Counted from the stretch's first letter, positions 1 to 11,090 are shown. The stretch: 64,000 nucleotides of DNA from Okapia johnstoni (GCA_024291935.2 CM044326.1:33727948-33791947), one strand, 5' to 3'. A program made the numbers and translations. The notes: generated by a model not told the origin, from the sequence alone.

Positions 1-880
1 ACCCAGAATCAGTGGACACGACTCTGGACACGTCCTCCCCCTGCCTCAGTCCTGCAGGATCCTCCTCGTCTAAGGCTGACCATCATGCCTTCCAGGGCTA
101 ACCATTTAACTGTCAAATTTAAACTTGCTTGTGTGTTGCATTAATTTTTTTTTCAATAAAAAGATGAGTGCACTCCTCCCCCTTTACTCGAGCACTCATA
201 CACTGGTGTATTTTCCAGAAAGGCATATGCATATTCTCTATTGTAGAAACTGATCATCACTGGAATGAAGGACATTTAGTTGTGACTAATCAAAATAACC
301 ATCTTTCTCCTTAAAAATGCCCCAAGTCTGTAGCAGGGAATAAGATGCACACAGCGACAACTAGCCTACTAGCCTCTTGCATCTCTTTCACACCAAGTCA
401 ACTGACTTGATCCCTGAGGCCCTCAGCAGGCAACTGTGCCCTCAAGACTGTCTTGTTTGCTCTCATGAGTCTGCTTTGTGCACATGAGCTGAGGAAGGAA
501 CCAGGCTCACAAGGTCTGCATCTTCCTCAATTAAAGGCAACCTTTCCTGACATTAAAAGAGGGAGAAAAAGATTAATCCCTTGATTCACCTATAATCTCA
601 CAGTAAACTATAGTGCAAACAGCCCTGGACGATGAGTAAGAGTCCTTAAGTTTCCATCAGGAATTTGCAGCTCAGTCCGTTTCATCACTTCTAAAATAGG
701 AAGTATTTTTATAAATTCTCTGTACAAAAATATTCATATACATAAATACTTAGAGGCACCTACTCAGTCCCCGAACACCACCAGGGCTGTGTCCCAATTC
801 AGCAGTTTCCAGTCCTGACTGATAAGAACTGTCTGATAAACATCTTTAGAATACTGACTTGGGTTCCACCCTGTTTTGTA
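1..880. other. Unassigned intronic sequence
   Basis: No gene, splice-flanked exon or recognisable repeat seen. An AATAAA occurs near 155 on the plus strand, antisense to RCOR1 and without an associated reading frame. Confidence 0.5.
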
Positions 881-883
881 AAT

Positions 884-975
884 GTATGCATATAAATATG
901 TATGTGTGTTCATGTTTATGAACATATATGTGTGTGCATGGATGTATATGTATACTTTATGCATATACAGAGCTT
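884..975. repeat. Degenerate TATG/TG-rich simple repeat
   Basis: An imperfect run of ATATG, TGTG and GTATG units, low in complexity. It produces a spurious minus-strand reading frame rich in His, Tyr and Ile. Confidence 0.7.
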
Positions 976-2370
976 CCAGTAAAGTATGATGTGTGTAGAG
1001 AAGAGCACATATATAAGGATACAGCTAGGTTCATTTTCAAGCAATGAATACACTCAGATCAAGGAAAGAATCCAATGTACTCTTGATGTTATAGGTTTGT
1101 TTTTATAATGATCCCAGGTGATTATGATGAATTAATGAATTAGAGAATAACACTGATGTGTAAAGAACAGTTCCCATTTTAATGTGACAGAAACCACCTC
1201 AATGAACACAAAATTTTAAGGTTTTGACATTTAAACAATTACGCCAATATCAGAACCACAGAAACGAAGAGAAATGTGTTTTTTATGTTATTGTTAATAT
1301 AAAATGAAGTTTATACATTTGTGAGTTATGAATTTCAATCATGTAAAAGAATTTCCTCTTGGTGACTAAAGAGATTCTTTTCTAAGCTACCAATTTCAAG
1401 CCCACCTCCAGCTGAGGGGTTATGAAGAGGGGAGAAAGGTGGGACAAAGGAAGGAAGGTCAGGCAGCACGGTCTCTACAGTGCGGTCAAGAAGGGGCCCC
1501 TCCAGGGACACTTCAGCCATGCCCAGGAGGAAGTGAGGGAACAGCGCCATGTGGATACCCAGCAAGAGGGGCGCAGACAAGGGGAGCGGGCTCGGGCTGG
1601 GTCCAGAGGGCAGAAGTGGGCTCAGACCTCAGGGTGCCTAGTGGCAACCGTCAGGCCTTCTGACTTGAATTTACAGTCATCTAGAAAGTTGTGAATAGAA
1701 ACCCCGAGATTTACTATGTATTTCTATGAAAGTTTAGGCATTTACTACATACCTGTGAAACTTTCACTCATAATATAATTTTGAAAGTGTGTACTGAAGT
1801 CATATGACAACGCAGAAATAACTTTTTATATGCAGGTCCAAGGAGGGTTCTCATCCTCTAAAAGCTAAAACTTACTTTAAAATTCCTAATTTGACACGAT
1901 TTTAAGTTCTATATGTCTACCCTGTTGAAAGCGTCATCTTTTTCTTTAAAGTTCGGCCAGCAAACTCCACCTTCCAGCATGGCTGTCTTTGGAGAGGTGA
2001 TGATTTCTGGTTTCTCTCACTGTCTGACCTCCAGATGCCATTATAGGACCGAATCATCATTTGTGCCTTTGCCCCCTAAATATCATGTCATCATTTAATC
2101 ATGTAATTCGCTACAATAATGTTTATAATAATACCCAAATGCCATTGTTCTCATCTACGCTACTTGGACTTATTCACATTTCCTCTACATGTAATGTGTC
2201 TCTGCACATTTTCTAGGCATACTCCAAAGGCTGCATCCTTCCTTAAGGAAGTTGTACTTAGACACATCCAAGAGCAACTGTGTAATACCAGTAATACTTT
2301 AAGCATTTTGGTTTATAAAATCAGACAGCACACCAAGGGAGACCTGTGTGATAAGAGCTCAAACCAGAAA
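976..2370. other. Unassigned intronic sequence with a purine-rich, GC-higher patch at 1415-1640
   Basis: The patch at 1415-1640 is G/A-rich and open in several frames for 70-90 codons. The frames overlap on both strands, no splice or start context supports them, and I recognise no protein. No clear repeat family was seen. Confidence 0.45.
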
Positions 2371-2374
2371 TCTA

Positions 2375-2615
2375 GACCAAACTTGGCTACTAACTAGCCG
2401 AGGGACCCCAAACCTTTGACCTAACTTCTCCAGCCCCAGGTTTTCGCAACTAAAAGGAAGCAGTTGGACAAAAGGAAATACATATAAATTACCTGTTTAC
2501 ATTTCACTGCCCCCCTCTTCGTGCATCAGAATATAAACTTCCTGAATCTCTCCCTCCTGGTACCTACCAGGCACACAAAACCACTCAATAAAAATGTGAA
2601 GGGAATCAATTCTCA
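2375..2615 (+). repeat. Old MIR-like and L2-like remnants
   Basis: 2375-2480 resembles the MIR core (loss of precise words but the order of the 'gaccttgggcaagt...cctcagtttcctcat' region is kept). 2505-2615 resembles an L2 3' end (…agaatataaacttcctga… then …ccaggcacac…actcaataaa). Strongly diverged. Confidence 0.4.
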
Positions 2616-3479
2616 CTGAATAAACACAAATTCAATATAACCCTAATTGAGATACTTTTGGAGGAAATGTGCTTTTTAAAAAATAAAAATAGAAAAAGAA
2701 AAGACTAAATTATGGCGCACCCATACTTGTTAGTTTAAACCTATGTAATTGTAAATATATTCAAATAGAACAAAGTCCCAGATAATATTGTTAAGAGCAA
2801 ACTCTAAACAGCTCATATATGTGATTTAAAAATCATACTTATTAATATGTATAAACATACTAGGAAAAGTATATATATATTGTAAATAGTAATTATAAGA
2901 GGGCTTTAATTATCTACATTATACATTCTATATTGTTCAAGATTTCTACAACACAGCACTTATTTTTATAACCACAAAATAATTTTGTAAACTTGCAATA
3001 ACCCTAAAAGGAAGAACTCTAAGCAGTTACTTAAGAAGACAGAAACCAACGCACAGAAAGCCACTGATCTACAGACAGCCTCACACACGGGAACATCTCT
3101 ACACTTCTAGTAGGTGTTCCCAGGCTCCCATGTCTACATAGAATCAGAATCAGCTGTTGGACAATCAAGACTTCCACTTTCTTTCAAAATAAATGAGAAA
3201 GGCAAAAAGAGACTTCTTTTTTGTCTATATACTGGGAGGGAGAGAAGCTGAGGGGAAGTGACCGATGGTAAAGAGAATAAAGTGCGTACACTTGTCCCCA
3301 CTGACACTACAGCTACATTTCAGTTACGACTAGATGACTACTCAAAGAGTGTGATTCCCGAAGTCCCACCAGAGGAACCCAACCGACACCGAGGGCTACA
3401 ATCACATCCTCACACCTGGGCAGTGAAGCAAACTCTCACGGACCCACAATTCCACTCCTAAGGACGTATCTTACAAAAT

Positions 3480-3905
3480 ACTGAAAACACAATGGCAACA
3501 AAAGAGAACAAAGCTCTGTGATTCAGTTTTTCACATCACCTTCTTTTACAATAGCAACAAATTAGAAACAATCTAAATTTTCAAGAGAATGGTTAAACAC
3601 ATCAGTACGTTCATATGATAAAATATTCAGCATTATTTCAAAAATTCACCAGGGGTCCAACAAGGTGACAAATGCGTAGGTCATTGTTCAGGAAGATAAT
3701 TTGCACTCACATACAAAGAAATTCCATCACCTCACTTACAAAAACATGCACAGAGGAAAAAAAGGGAGTGGGAAAACACCCTAAAATGTTTAACAGCAGC
3801 CATCTCTGGGTAATGAAATATTAAGTAAGGTGAACTGTTTCTTCTCCATACTTTTCTGTGTCTTCTGAACTTTCAACAATATATAAATGTTACTTTTAGA
3901 TTAGT
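3480..3905 (+). repeat. Ancient L1 (L1M-type) 3' end
   Basis: Carries the order of an old L1 3' region: 'ttagaaacaatctaaattt', 'atggttaaacacatcagtacg', then a 3' UTR ending 'ttctgaactttcaacaatatataaatgttac'. Diverged, no coding frame left. Antisense to RCOR1. Confidence 0.55.
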
Positions 3906-4209
3906 TTCAGAGTTAAAGTTTTAATCAACAGTATCAGGACTTACATTAAAGCTGCAAATTTATTTTAGCTAATACCATTGTTTAAAAATCCATTCCTGTT
4001 CATATTCTGTTCTTTACATCTAGGTGTAGGAAAAACAAGCTAATATTAAAATAAAATTCTGACTCCCAGTATTTTCAAAGGTAATACAATAACAGCAAGA
4101 GGTACTAATACAATCTTCACTGTAATAACAGCAGGAAGCAACTGAAATGAAGAGGGGGCTGAGACCTGATGCACGTGACCTGAGGGACACACTGAGAGCA
4201 CAAGCTAGG

Positions 4210-4405
4210 GTGAAGATCAGCGACACAGACACTGCCAGCTCCACCACTGATGCTCTGTGTTCACCATCGCTTTAAATCGTGGAATGCCATCTGTAAAATG
4301 GGGACAAAAACGTCCTCTTTCGTTACAGCAAAGACTGACTGATACAAGAATATGGAAAGCATTTTAGTCCAATGCTCAACAAATGCTCAACATTTTTAAT
4401 GTTTA
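4210..4405 (+). repeat. MIR SINE remnant
   Basis: Contains 'catctgtaaaatggggacaaaaa' in the MIR core position, followed by the degenerate 'aaagcattttagtccaatgctcaacaaatgctcaac' tail, in the order of the MIR consensus. Confidence 0.7.
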
Positions 4406-4900
4406 GTTCTGGGCATCATAATTTAAGACAGGCACTGTGATTAAACAGGATATACCCAGCTGTGCAACAAAGATGAAAAAAGACCCCAAAAGTGAAGCGT
4501 CATGAAACACTGGAGGCCACCAGGCAGATTTAGCTTGGAAGGGGACAGCAAAGGTGGCAGGAAAACTGAGCATCTGAGACCCACAGGGAAGCAAACTTAT
4601 TCAGCAGAGATTGGGAAACAAAGCTTAAAAATTACATGGACACAGGTTTTCAGCTCTGTTAGAAGTAACAACATGTTTGAGCAAATGATCAAAGGGAAAA
4701 AGCCAACAGGAAATACTAAAAAAGACTTCCTTCCCCAGCACAGTAGGGGCATCGGAAACGCCAATACACTTCCTTCTGCTCTTCCTCTCTCCGTGATAAA
4801 CTTATCAAGCAGTAGCCTGATGGAGGCAAAATTAAGATACTCTAAAAATCAGATTAGATTTGAGATTACTTTATTCTTGCTAAATTTAGCATTAATGCAA

Positions 4901-5226
4901 GTAGATCCAACCAGTCCATCCTAAAGGAGATCAGTCCTGGGTGTTCATTGGTAGGACCGATTTTGAAGCTGAAACTCCAATGTGATGTGAAGAGCTGATG
5001 TGAAGAGCTGACTCATTTGAAAAGACCTTGATGCTGGGAAAGATTGAGGGCAGGAGGAGAAGGGGATGACAGAGGATGAGATGGCTGGATGGCATCATTA
5101 ACTCAATGGACATGGGTTTGGGTGGACTCCAGGAGATGGTGATGGACAGGGAGGCCTGGCGTGCTGCGGTTCATGGGGTTGCAAAGAGTCAGACACGACT
5201 GAGTGAACTGAACTGAACTGAACTGA
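4901..5226 (+). repeat. BovB LINE 3' end (5'-truncated)
   Basis: The BovB 3' terminal text runs from 'ccagtccatcctaaaggagatcag' through 'gacagggaggcctggcgtgctgc' to the (TGAAC)n tail at about 5208-5225. The segment that normally reads 'tactttggccacctgatgcg' is replaced by a short direct duplication (gatgtgaagagct twice, about 4982-5007). The frame is broken. Confidence 0.95.
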
Positions 5227-6405
5227 AAAGTAGTTGAATTTCCTGTGTTCCACAGAGGGTACTGTATTTAAAAAAAAAAAGATCCTTTTTGGTCAAATTA
5301 AACGTTTCTTTACTGTATGAGCTCTCAGCATCTTAAATGCGCAAACATGAGTGTTACCTGTACAAGAGGTGTACATTCAATATGCATCACCTCTAACTTT
5401 GATCTGACAGAGGAAACCTGTTGACACCGACTGTTAAACACAATCTGGGAAATTCTGATCAAAACCTGAGAGTACAGCCTTTATTCACAATTCAAGTTTC
5501 CTGACCAACATTTACCACTGATGCTTTCTAAGCCCTAACACATTTTAGAGCATTGATTCTTATCCTATTTTTTTCAAAGAGCCCTTGAAAAATCCAGTTT
5601 TCTCCAGGAAAACATACATACACCAAAAAAAAAAAAAAATTTTGGCATGTGATTTCCAGGTTCACAAATCCCCATAAACTCCATCCATGGACAACCCCAC
5701 ACACACTGAATAATTCTCAAAGAGGGGAATTTTGGTTTTTTTCTGTCTTTAAAGCTATGACAAAAACAAAAACTTTGAAAATAGCGAAGACTTATGGCAA
5801 TATATCAAATATAAAATTATTCTTGCCTGGATCATCTGAGCAGAGGGGACAGAAAAAGTGAAAAGGCAAACGTGGGAAATACAATTACTCTCACTCTAGG
5901 ATCCCCATCCCTTAAAAGAAACCCCAAAGTAGCTCAGAATATTCATGCTCACAAAGTGCAAACACAAAAGAGCCAACTCGAAGCTCTGCCTCTGGCCAGG
6001 CCAAGTCGTACATCATGAAATCTGTTTTCAGTAAACACATGTGCCCTCTGTAATCCTTCCACTAAGGGACCTGATCAACTCTTCATCTTTATAGATCTAT
6101 AAATTCCCAGCTGAAGGAGTTATACACTGAATTATCATTTTCTTTCCACTTTGAACCTTTCCTCCTAGTTACTTCAGAATATTAGCTACCTCCCCATTTT
6201 AAATAAAAAGTAAACTATGAAACCATACTTCAAGAATCTTTAAATCATTATGACAGGATACAACAAAGAACATATTTTCAGATTCTTCAAATTACTTACT
6301 TTAAAAATGCAAAATAAATGTAATATATCTAGAGACTTTTAGCTACAAAGGTAACTGTAAAAGTTTGCAGTAAATAAGAAAGATGGAAGATAAAAGTACT
6401 TTAAA
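5227..6405. other. Unassigned intronic sequence with two A-runs
   Basis: A-runs of about 12 and 15 nt lie near 5269-5280 and 5625-5639. Nothing else is recognisable. The part nearest the donor (about 5900-6400) is AT-rich and repeat-free to my eye, as expected for exon-proximal intron. Confidence 0.5.
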
Positions 6406-6411
6406 ACTTAC
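6406..6411 (-). promoter_or_regulatory. RCOR1: 5' splice site (donor) of the RCOR1 exon, GTAAGT
   Basis: Directly after the exon the minus strand reads GTAAGT, the ideal intronic U1 snRNA match. The exon's last bases are AAT rather than CAG, so the intronic side carries most of the pairing. Confidence 0.9.
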
Positions 6412-6495
6412 ATTTTGCTTCTGATAGATTTTGATTAGGTGACCAGACCAGCATTCCAAGATTGTCTCGTTCTTGACTGCGCCTTGCTAGTTTGG
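6412..6495 (-). CDS. RCOR1: RCOR1 (CoREST1) internal coding exon, probably exon 3, ELM2 domain part
   Basis: Seen: the minus strand reads CC + 27 codons + T (84 nt). The peptide begins KLARRSQERD, continues NLGMLVWSP and ends NQNLSEAK. A pyrimidine tract ending in CAG precedes it (ttctcccaag) and a strong donor follows (gtaagt). Both splice junctions are phase 1, so the exon is a multiple of three. Known: this matches the start of the ELM2 region of vertebrate RCOR1. As I recall the paralogues, NQNLSEAK fits RCOR1 better than RCOR2 or RCOR3, which differ there. RCOR1 is a nuclear scaffold joining the demethylase KDM1A/LSD1 to HDAC1/2 and to repressors such as REST; ELM2 with the following SANT domain recruits HDAC. 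Inference: the preceding codon is completed as Ala (G|CC) and the following one as Leu (T|TG). The exon number is my expectation from the human gene. No stop or frameshift is present and introns flank it, so it is not a processed pseudogene. Confidence 0.95.
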
Positions 6496-6530
6496 CTTGG
6501 GAGAAATAAAAAAAGAAAATTCTTATTAAA
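6496..6530 (-). promoter_or_regulatory. RCOR1: 3' splice site (acceptor) of the RCOR1 exon with polypyrimidine tract and candidate branch point
   Basis: On the minus strand the AG dinucleotide (plus 6496-6497) is preceded by about 25 nt made mostly of T and C. A TTAAT match to the yUnAy branch-point consensus lies at plus 6525-6529, about 29 nt from the AG. The AG and pyrimidine tract are seen directly; the branch point is inferred. Confidence 0.85.
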
Positions 6531-7075
6531 AATTTAGCAGACATAACTAGTGACAACTGACACCACCACTCTGGTCTGTTTTAAACTTCAGAAGATGATG
6601 ACATCACCCAGCCTCTACTGAAATCTGCCCCAATGGAACCTGCGCATTTAACATGGGTGGGTGTGGGGGGAGTCCTGAAGTTTGCTGAAACATTTCTGCT
6701 TCCAAGTCTTTTTCTACCTAAACTTTTACTTATGTAACAAACAGGCACATATGAGGTAGGTGTGACTACTATTCTCATTTGCTAGGTGAGGAAACCAACA
6801 GGTCACTCAGCTGCTGGGAGGCAGACCTGGACTGAGCTCTTGCTCAACCAGGACAGCTGCAGCGCCTGAGGGTTTAGTCACCAAGGACTAAGGCGCTCTG
6901 CGCCCAGACCGGGACACACCGAGCGGAAGCTGCATGCGGCAAGCTGCTCGAGGATTCTTCTCAACTATGACTTTTTCACTTGTGCTTTGAATAACCCTAC
7001 CCTTCACTGCCATTAGTGTACTGGGTATTTTAGTGATTTGACAGCAGGAATTCAAAAATTCTTTTAACAACTCTA
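6531..7075. other. Unassigned intronic sequence just upstream of the RCOR1 exon
   Basis: No repeat recognised. 6780-6960 is GC-higher than the surroundings and contains a vague MIR-like stretch ('gtgaggaaaccaacaggtcactcagct'). Confidence 0.45.
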
Positions 7076-7084
7076 AGAAAGAAC

Positions 7085-7303
7085 GTTATGTATGTGTTTA
7101 GTTGCTCCGTCGTGACCAACTGTCTGCAACCCCGTGGACTGTAGCCCGCCAGGCTCTTCTGTCCATGGGGATTCTTCAGGCAAGAATACTGGAGTGGGTT
7201 GCCATGCTCTCCTAAAGGGGATCTTCCCGACCCAGGGATCAAAGCCATGTCTCCAGCACTGCAGGCAGATTCTTTACCGACTGAGCCACCAGGGAAGCCC
7301 TTT
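7085..7303 (-). mobile_element. Bov-tA SINE with 9-bp target-site duplication
   Basis: The reverse complement shows the tRNA(Glu)-derived head (ggcttccctggtggctcagtcgg at the right end) joined to the Bov-A body at the left. AGAAAGAAC occurs on both sides (7076-7084 and 7304-7312) and is taken as the target-site duplication. Sense to RCOR1. Confidence 0.93.
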
Positions 7304-7312
7304 AGAAAGAAC

Positions 7313-8125
7313 AACCAACCATTTAAAAAGATTTAAACTGAAAGGAAATGTGTGAAGTGCATTCAAATTCTTAAATATCTGTGATACAAAACAGTACCTC
7401 AAAAGGTATACAAATGACATGCACAGCTGGACTGACCACAACCAACACCAAAAATCACAACAGAGACAATTAAGATGTTATCTTCAAAAGGCACAGAAGA
7501 CTCAAGAGACAAGAGGCTCACTGATCAGTCTTTAGACTGATTTAGATCCAAACTCATTCATTCTAAAGACATTCTCTTACTTGACCTTTTTTTCTTTAGA
7601 TAAATTCCTCTGAAACATGATGAAAGTTTTGCAATCTACTTCCAGAAAAAAATTCAACTTAAACACACACACCAATATAAACATACTTTTATAAAATTTA
7701 TAAAGTCTTGTTTAAGAATTCCTGCTTTTATGAAATTGCCAGATCTTTTCATCTTTTTTTATTTAATTTTATATAACAACATATTCTAGATTTTAATGAA
7801 TTTCTGCACTTTTGCTAAAATCTGTGGGGCAGCTACTTTAAAGAAAACTGATGGAATGGTGGGAAGGCAAGACTATGAACAAGGCAAGATTAAAGGTGGA
7901 ATTTACCTGCTGGGTAGGAGCAGGGTGTAATGAACAGGGACACAGGAGTATGATAAAAGATGGGAGTGACTGCTTTTAAGTCACTTTTTTATATGGTTTT
8001 TTAATATGGTTCTGACTTTTAGAACAATATTAAGGCCACACAAAATCTAAAAGTAAAAATAAAGTCAACAAATACTCGTGTGGGGACGGACCAGACACGG
8101 AATACAGGCTTTCGGTATTTCAAAT
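7313..8125. other. Unassigned AT-rich intronic sequence
   Basis: No gene or recognised repeat. Several T-rich and A-rich stretches. Confidence 0.45.
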
Positions 8126-8129
8126 AAAA

Positions 8130-8390
8130 ATCCAAGGTCAAAACAGAAATAAAAGAATCCACATTGAGAAAGTAGAATTAAAACTGTTTTTATTCATAGA
8201 TGACATAATCACCTGTGTAGAAAATCTACTGCACCTACAAAAAGTTGTTAGAATGAATGAGTTTCGGCAAAGTTGCAGGAAAAAAGATCAGTAGTAAGAA
8301 GTTGTTTCAATTCAATTTCTATATATAAGTGTGTAATCAAAAATCAAAATGAAAGAATACCCTTATTTAGCTGATACATGTGATAGACAT
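8130..8390 (+). mobile_element. L1 ORF2 fragment (reverse transcriptase region), left part of an interrupted copy
   Basis: Matches the L1 ORF2 text around the RT active site: 'ggaatccacattgagaaag', 'ttcatagatgacataatc', 'gaaaatctactg'. It parallels the better-preserved copy near 25250-25440. The frame is broken. It is interrupted at 8390 by a SINE dimer and resumes at 8825. Antisense to RCOR1. Confidence 0.85.
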
Positions 8391-8600
8391 GGGCTTCCCT
8401 GGTAGCTTAGATGGTAAAGAGTCTGCCTGCAGTGCAGAAGACCGGGGTTCGATCCCTGGGTGGGGAGCATCCCCTGGAGAAGGAAATGGCAACCCACTCA
8501 AGTATTCCTGCCTGGAAAACCCCATGGACAGAGGAGCTGGCAGGTTACCGTCCATGGGGTTGCAAGAGTCAGACACAACTGAGCAACTTCACTTTCACTT
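8391..8600 (+). mobile_element. Bov-tA2 SINE, first unit of a dimer
   Basis: tRNA-like head 'gggcttccctggtagcttag', B-box-like 'ggttcgatccctgg', then the Bov-A body ending 'gactgagcaacttcactttc' type text. It is followed without a spacer by a second unit. Confidence 0.95.
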
Positions 8601-8601
8601 T

Positions 8602-8814
8602 GGGCTTCCTTTGTGACTCAGATGGTAAAGAATCTGCCTGCAATGCAGGAAACGCGAGTTTGATTCCTGGGTGGGGAAGATCCCCTGGAGAAGGGAATGG
8701 CAGCCTACTCCAGCATTCTTACCTGGAGAAATCCATGGACGGAAGAGTCTGATGGGCTACAGTCCTGGGGGTCGAAAAGAGTTGGACATACGACTGAGTG
8801 ACTAACACGTCAGA
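8602..8814 (+). mobile_element. Bov-tA2 SINE, second unit of the dimer
   Basis: Begins 'gggcttcctttgtgactcag' and ends 'gagtgactaacac'. The target-site duplication GTGATAGACAT (8380-8390) / GTGAAGACAT (8815-8824, one base missing) flanks both units together, not each separately. Confidence 0.93.
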
Positions 8815-8824
8815 GTGAAGACAT

Positions 8825-10010
8825 ACACTGAAAACTGCAAAATATTTGAGAGAAACTAAAACTAAAGATCTAAGTAAATAAAAAGATATATCATGTATAT
8901 GGATCAAAAGACTCAAATATTATTAAGATAGCACTCTCCCCAAAGTGCTCTATAGATTCAACACAATCCCATCAAAATCCCAGGATACTTTTTTGTAGGA
9001 ATTGACAACCATTCTAAAATTCCCGCAGGAATGTAAAGAACCTAAAATAGCCACAATTACTTTGAAAAAAAGCAAAGCTGGAAAACATATACTGTCTGAA
9101 CTGAACTAATTATGAAGATTCGGTAATCAAGACAGTGTAGTACTGGCACATAGAGAAAGAAATGGAATAGAATGGAGTCCAAACACAGAACCCCTCATAT
9201 TGGATCAACAGATTTTCCACCAAGGTGCAAACGTAACATTCAATGCAGAAATGATGCATTGATCAACAAATGATGCCTGAACAAATGGATATTCAGACTT
9301 AGAAAAATTAATAGCTCTCGTCTAACCATATACAAAAACTCATTCTAGACTAAATATAAACCCCCAATTACAAAACTTGTAAAACATAAGAAAAATATTT
9401 TTGATTTTAGGTTTAGAGAGATCTTATTAGATAAACATCCAAAAGCACAATCCATAAAAGAAAAAACTTTATAAATTGGATTCATCAAAGGTAACAACTT
9501 ATTTTCAAATACTACTAAAGGGATAAAAGCCAAGCCAAAGACTAAGAGAAAATAATTATAAACCATATATCTGATAGAGACTTGTATCCAGAATATACAA
9601 AGAACTCTCAAGACTGAACAATAAGAAAAACCTCAACTGTCAAGAAATGGGCAAAAGATTTGAATAAATACCAAAGAAATGGATAGCAAACACATGGAAA
9701 GGCATGAAAAACCAACAGTCATTAGGGAAAGACAAAACCACATGAGACGTCACAACATACCTGCTAGAAAGTATAAAGTTAAAAAGACTGACAATGCCTA
9801 CAGTTGGGCCATAATGTAGAGAAATCAGAACTCTCCTAAGCTGCTGGTAGAAGTGTGAAATGGTACCGTCACTTTGAGGGAAAGCCCAACAAACTTCCTA
9901 AACTTGCAGTATATCCGTTTAATGGAATAAGCTTCAGCAATAAAAAGGAATGAACTATTCGGGCACACGGCATTGAATCTCAGAAGAATTCTGCCGAGTG
10001 AAACCGTTAC
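8825..10010 (+). mobile_element. L1 ORF2 C-terminal part and 3' region, right part of the interrupted copy
   Basis: Ordered L1 landmarks: 'caaaatcccaggatac', 'tactggcaca', 'aatggaatagaatggagtcc', 'ccaaaagcacaatccataaaag', 'gggcaaaagatttgaataaa', 'agggaaagacaaaacc'. All frames are broken. The edge near 10000 is approximate. Confidence 0.85.
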
Positions 10011-10347
10011 AGATACGGAAGGGGAGGGGGAAAGAATTCTGAGGTGCTGGACAGAAGCAGATGCTTACAGTTAAGAACCAACTGTTTTTAGTGTACACAG
10101 ACATACGTATGTGTGCACACATAAATACATTACTGATCCCGGTTTTGTCCACCTCAAGACTCTAGACACAATGACAGTCTAGTAAGAAAATGAGCACATT
10201 TAGGTGTCAGACCTTGGTCTCAAAATATCATTCTACAATAAAGGAAACTAGCTCTCCATGGGAAAATGGTTGACTCTAGGCCTAGAAGGGCTAGGACAGG
10301 AAAAGTCTAAGAGAACCTGGAATATTCTGTTATGCCAAGAGGTAGCA

Positions 10348-10552
10348 CGCTCAGTCACTTCAGTGTATGACTCTTTGCAACCCCATGGACCTTAGCCCGC
10401 CAAGCTCCTCTGTCCATGGGATTCTCCAGGCAAGAATACTGGAGTGGGTTGCCATTTCCTCCTTCAGGGGATCTTCCCCACCCAGGGATCCAACCTGGGT
10501 CTCCTGCATCTCCTGCACTGCAGGAAATTCTTTACTGAGTCACTGGGGAATC
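10348..10552 (-). mobile_element. Bov-tA SINE with 13-bp target-site duplication
   Basis: Reverse-oriented Bov-tA (Bov-A body at the left, tRNA-like head at the right). CCAAGAGGTAGCA (10335-10347) and CCAAGAGCTAGCA (10553-10565) differ at one base. Confidence 0.93.
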
Positions 10553-10765
10553 CCAAGAGCTAGCAGAGTGCTCAAAGAATGATGGAATCTATCTCCCATG
10601 GGTCAAATCTGCAATAATTTGAGCAAAAAAATGATCATAATAAAATAATAATCCGTAAATCATGAAGTAATAATAATCTATGAGTTCATACTGACACAGA
10701 CAAATGGACGGCATAAAGGCAAATGAGGCCACAACAGCCAGGTTGAAGCTGGAGAACTTACACCA

Positions 10766-10968
10766 CTCTGCTTTAAGACTCGTTATATAAAAGTACAGTA
10801 TTCAAGGCAGTGTGGTATTGGTAAATGAGCCACACAGATCAATGGAACAGATGGCAGTCCAGAAATAAACCCATATAAATATGGTCAACTGATTTAAAAC
10901 AAAGATGCAAAAGCAACTTAATGGGGAAAGGATATCCTTTTCAACAAAGGGTGCTTTAATAATCAGAA
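10766..10968 (+). mobile_element. L1 ORF2 fragment, first part of a copy interrupted three times
   Basis: L1 text 'gtgtggtattggtaaatgagc', 'tcaatggaacagatggc', 'cagaaataaaccc'. It is cut by a CHR-2 SINE at 10969 and continues at 11091. Antisense to RCOR1. Confidence 0.8.
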
Positions 10969-11090
10969 GGACTTCCTTGGTGGTCCAGTGGTCAAGACTG
11001 CGCTTCCACTGCAGAGGGCGCGCATTTAATCCTAGATCAGGAACTAAGATCCCACGTGGTGTGTGGCGTGACCAAGAAGTATTTTTTTAA
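10969..11090 (+). mobile_element. CHR-2 type tRNA-derived SINE
   Basis: 'ggacttccttggtggtccag', 'tccactgcagagggcgcgc', 'aggaactaagatcccac' and a T/A-rich tail match the cetartiodactyl CHR SINE. Confidence 0.9.

Larger units (their letters stand above)
1..6411 (-). other. RCOR1: RCOR1 intron downstream of the exon (incomplete)
   Basis: This span lies downstream of the donor. The next RCOR1 exon should open with LDEYIAIAKEKHG. I did not find that coding text on the minus strand, so the next acceptor must lie left of position 1. Confidence 0.8.

Noticed and set aside
120..175. AATAAA near position 155 as the 3' end of a plus-strand gene
   Set aside because: No upstream coding sequence is visible, and the span lies inside the RCOR1 transcription unit on the opposite strand. 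One AATAAA is expected by chance.
1422..1694. Overlapping 74- and 90-codon plus-strand frames in a purine-rich patch
   Set aside because: Three frames on both strands are open over the same bases, with no recognisable protein and no exon boundaries.
8391..8470. tRNA gene candidates from A- and B-box-like sequences
   Set aside because: All such matches (also at 20298, 32706, 54536, 57155 and elsewhere) are heads of Bov-tA or CHR SINEs joined to SINE bodies, not genuine tRNA genes.
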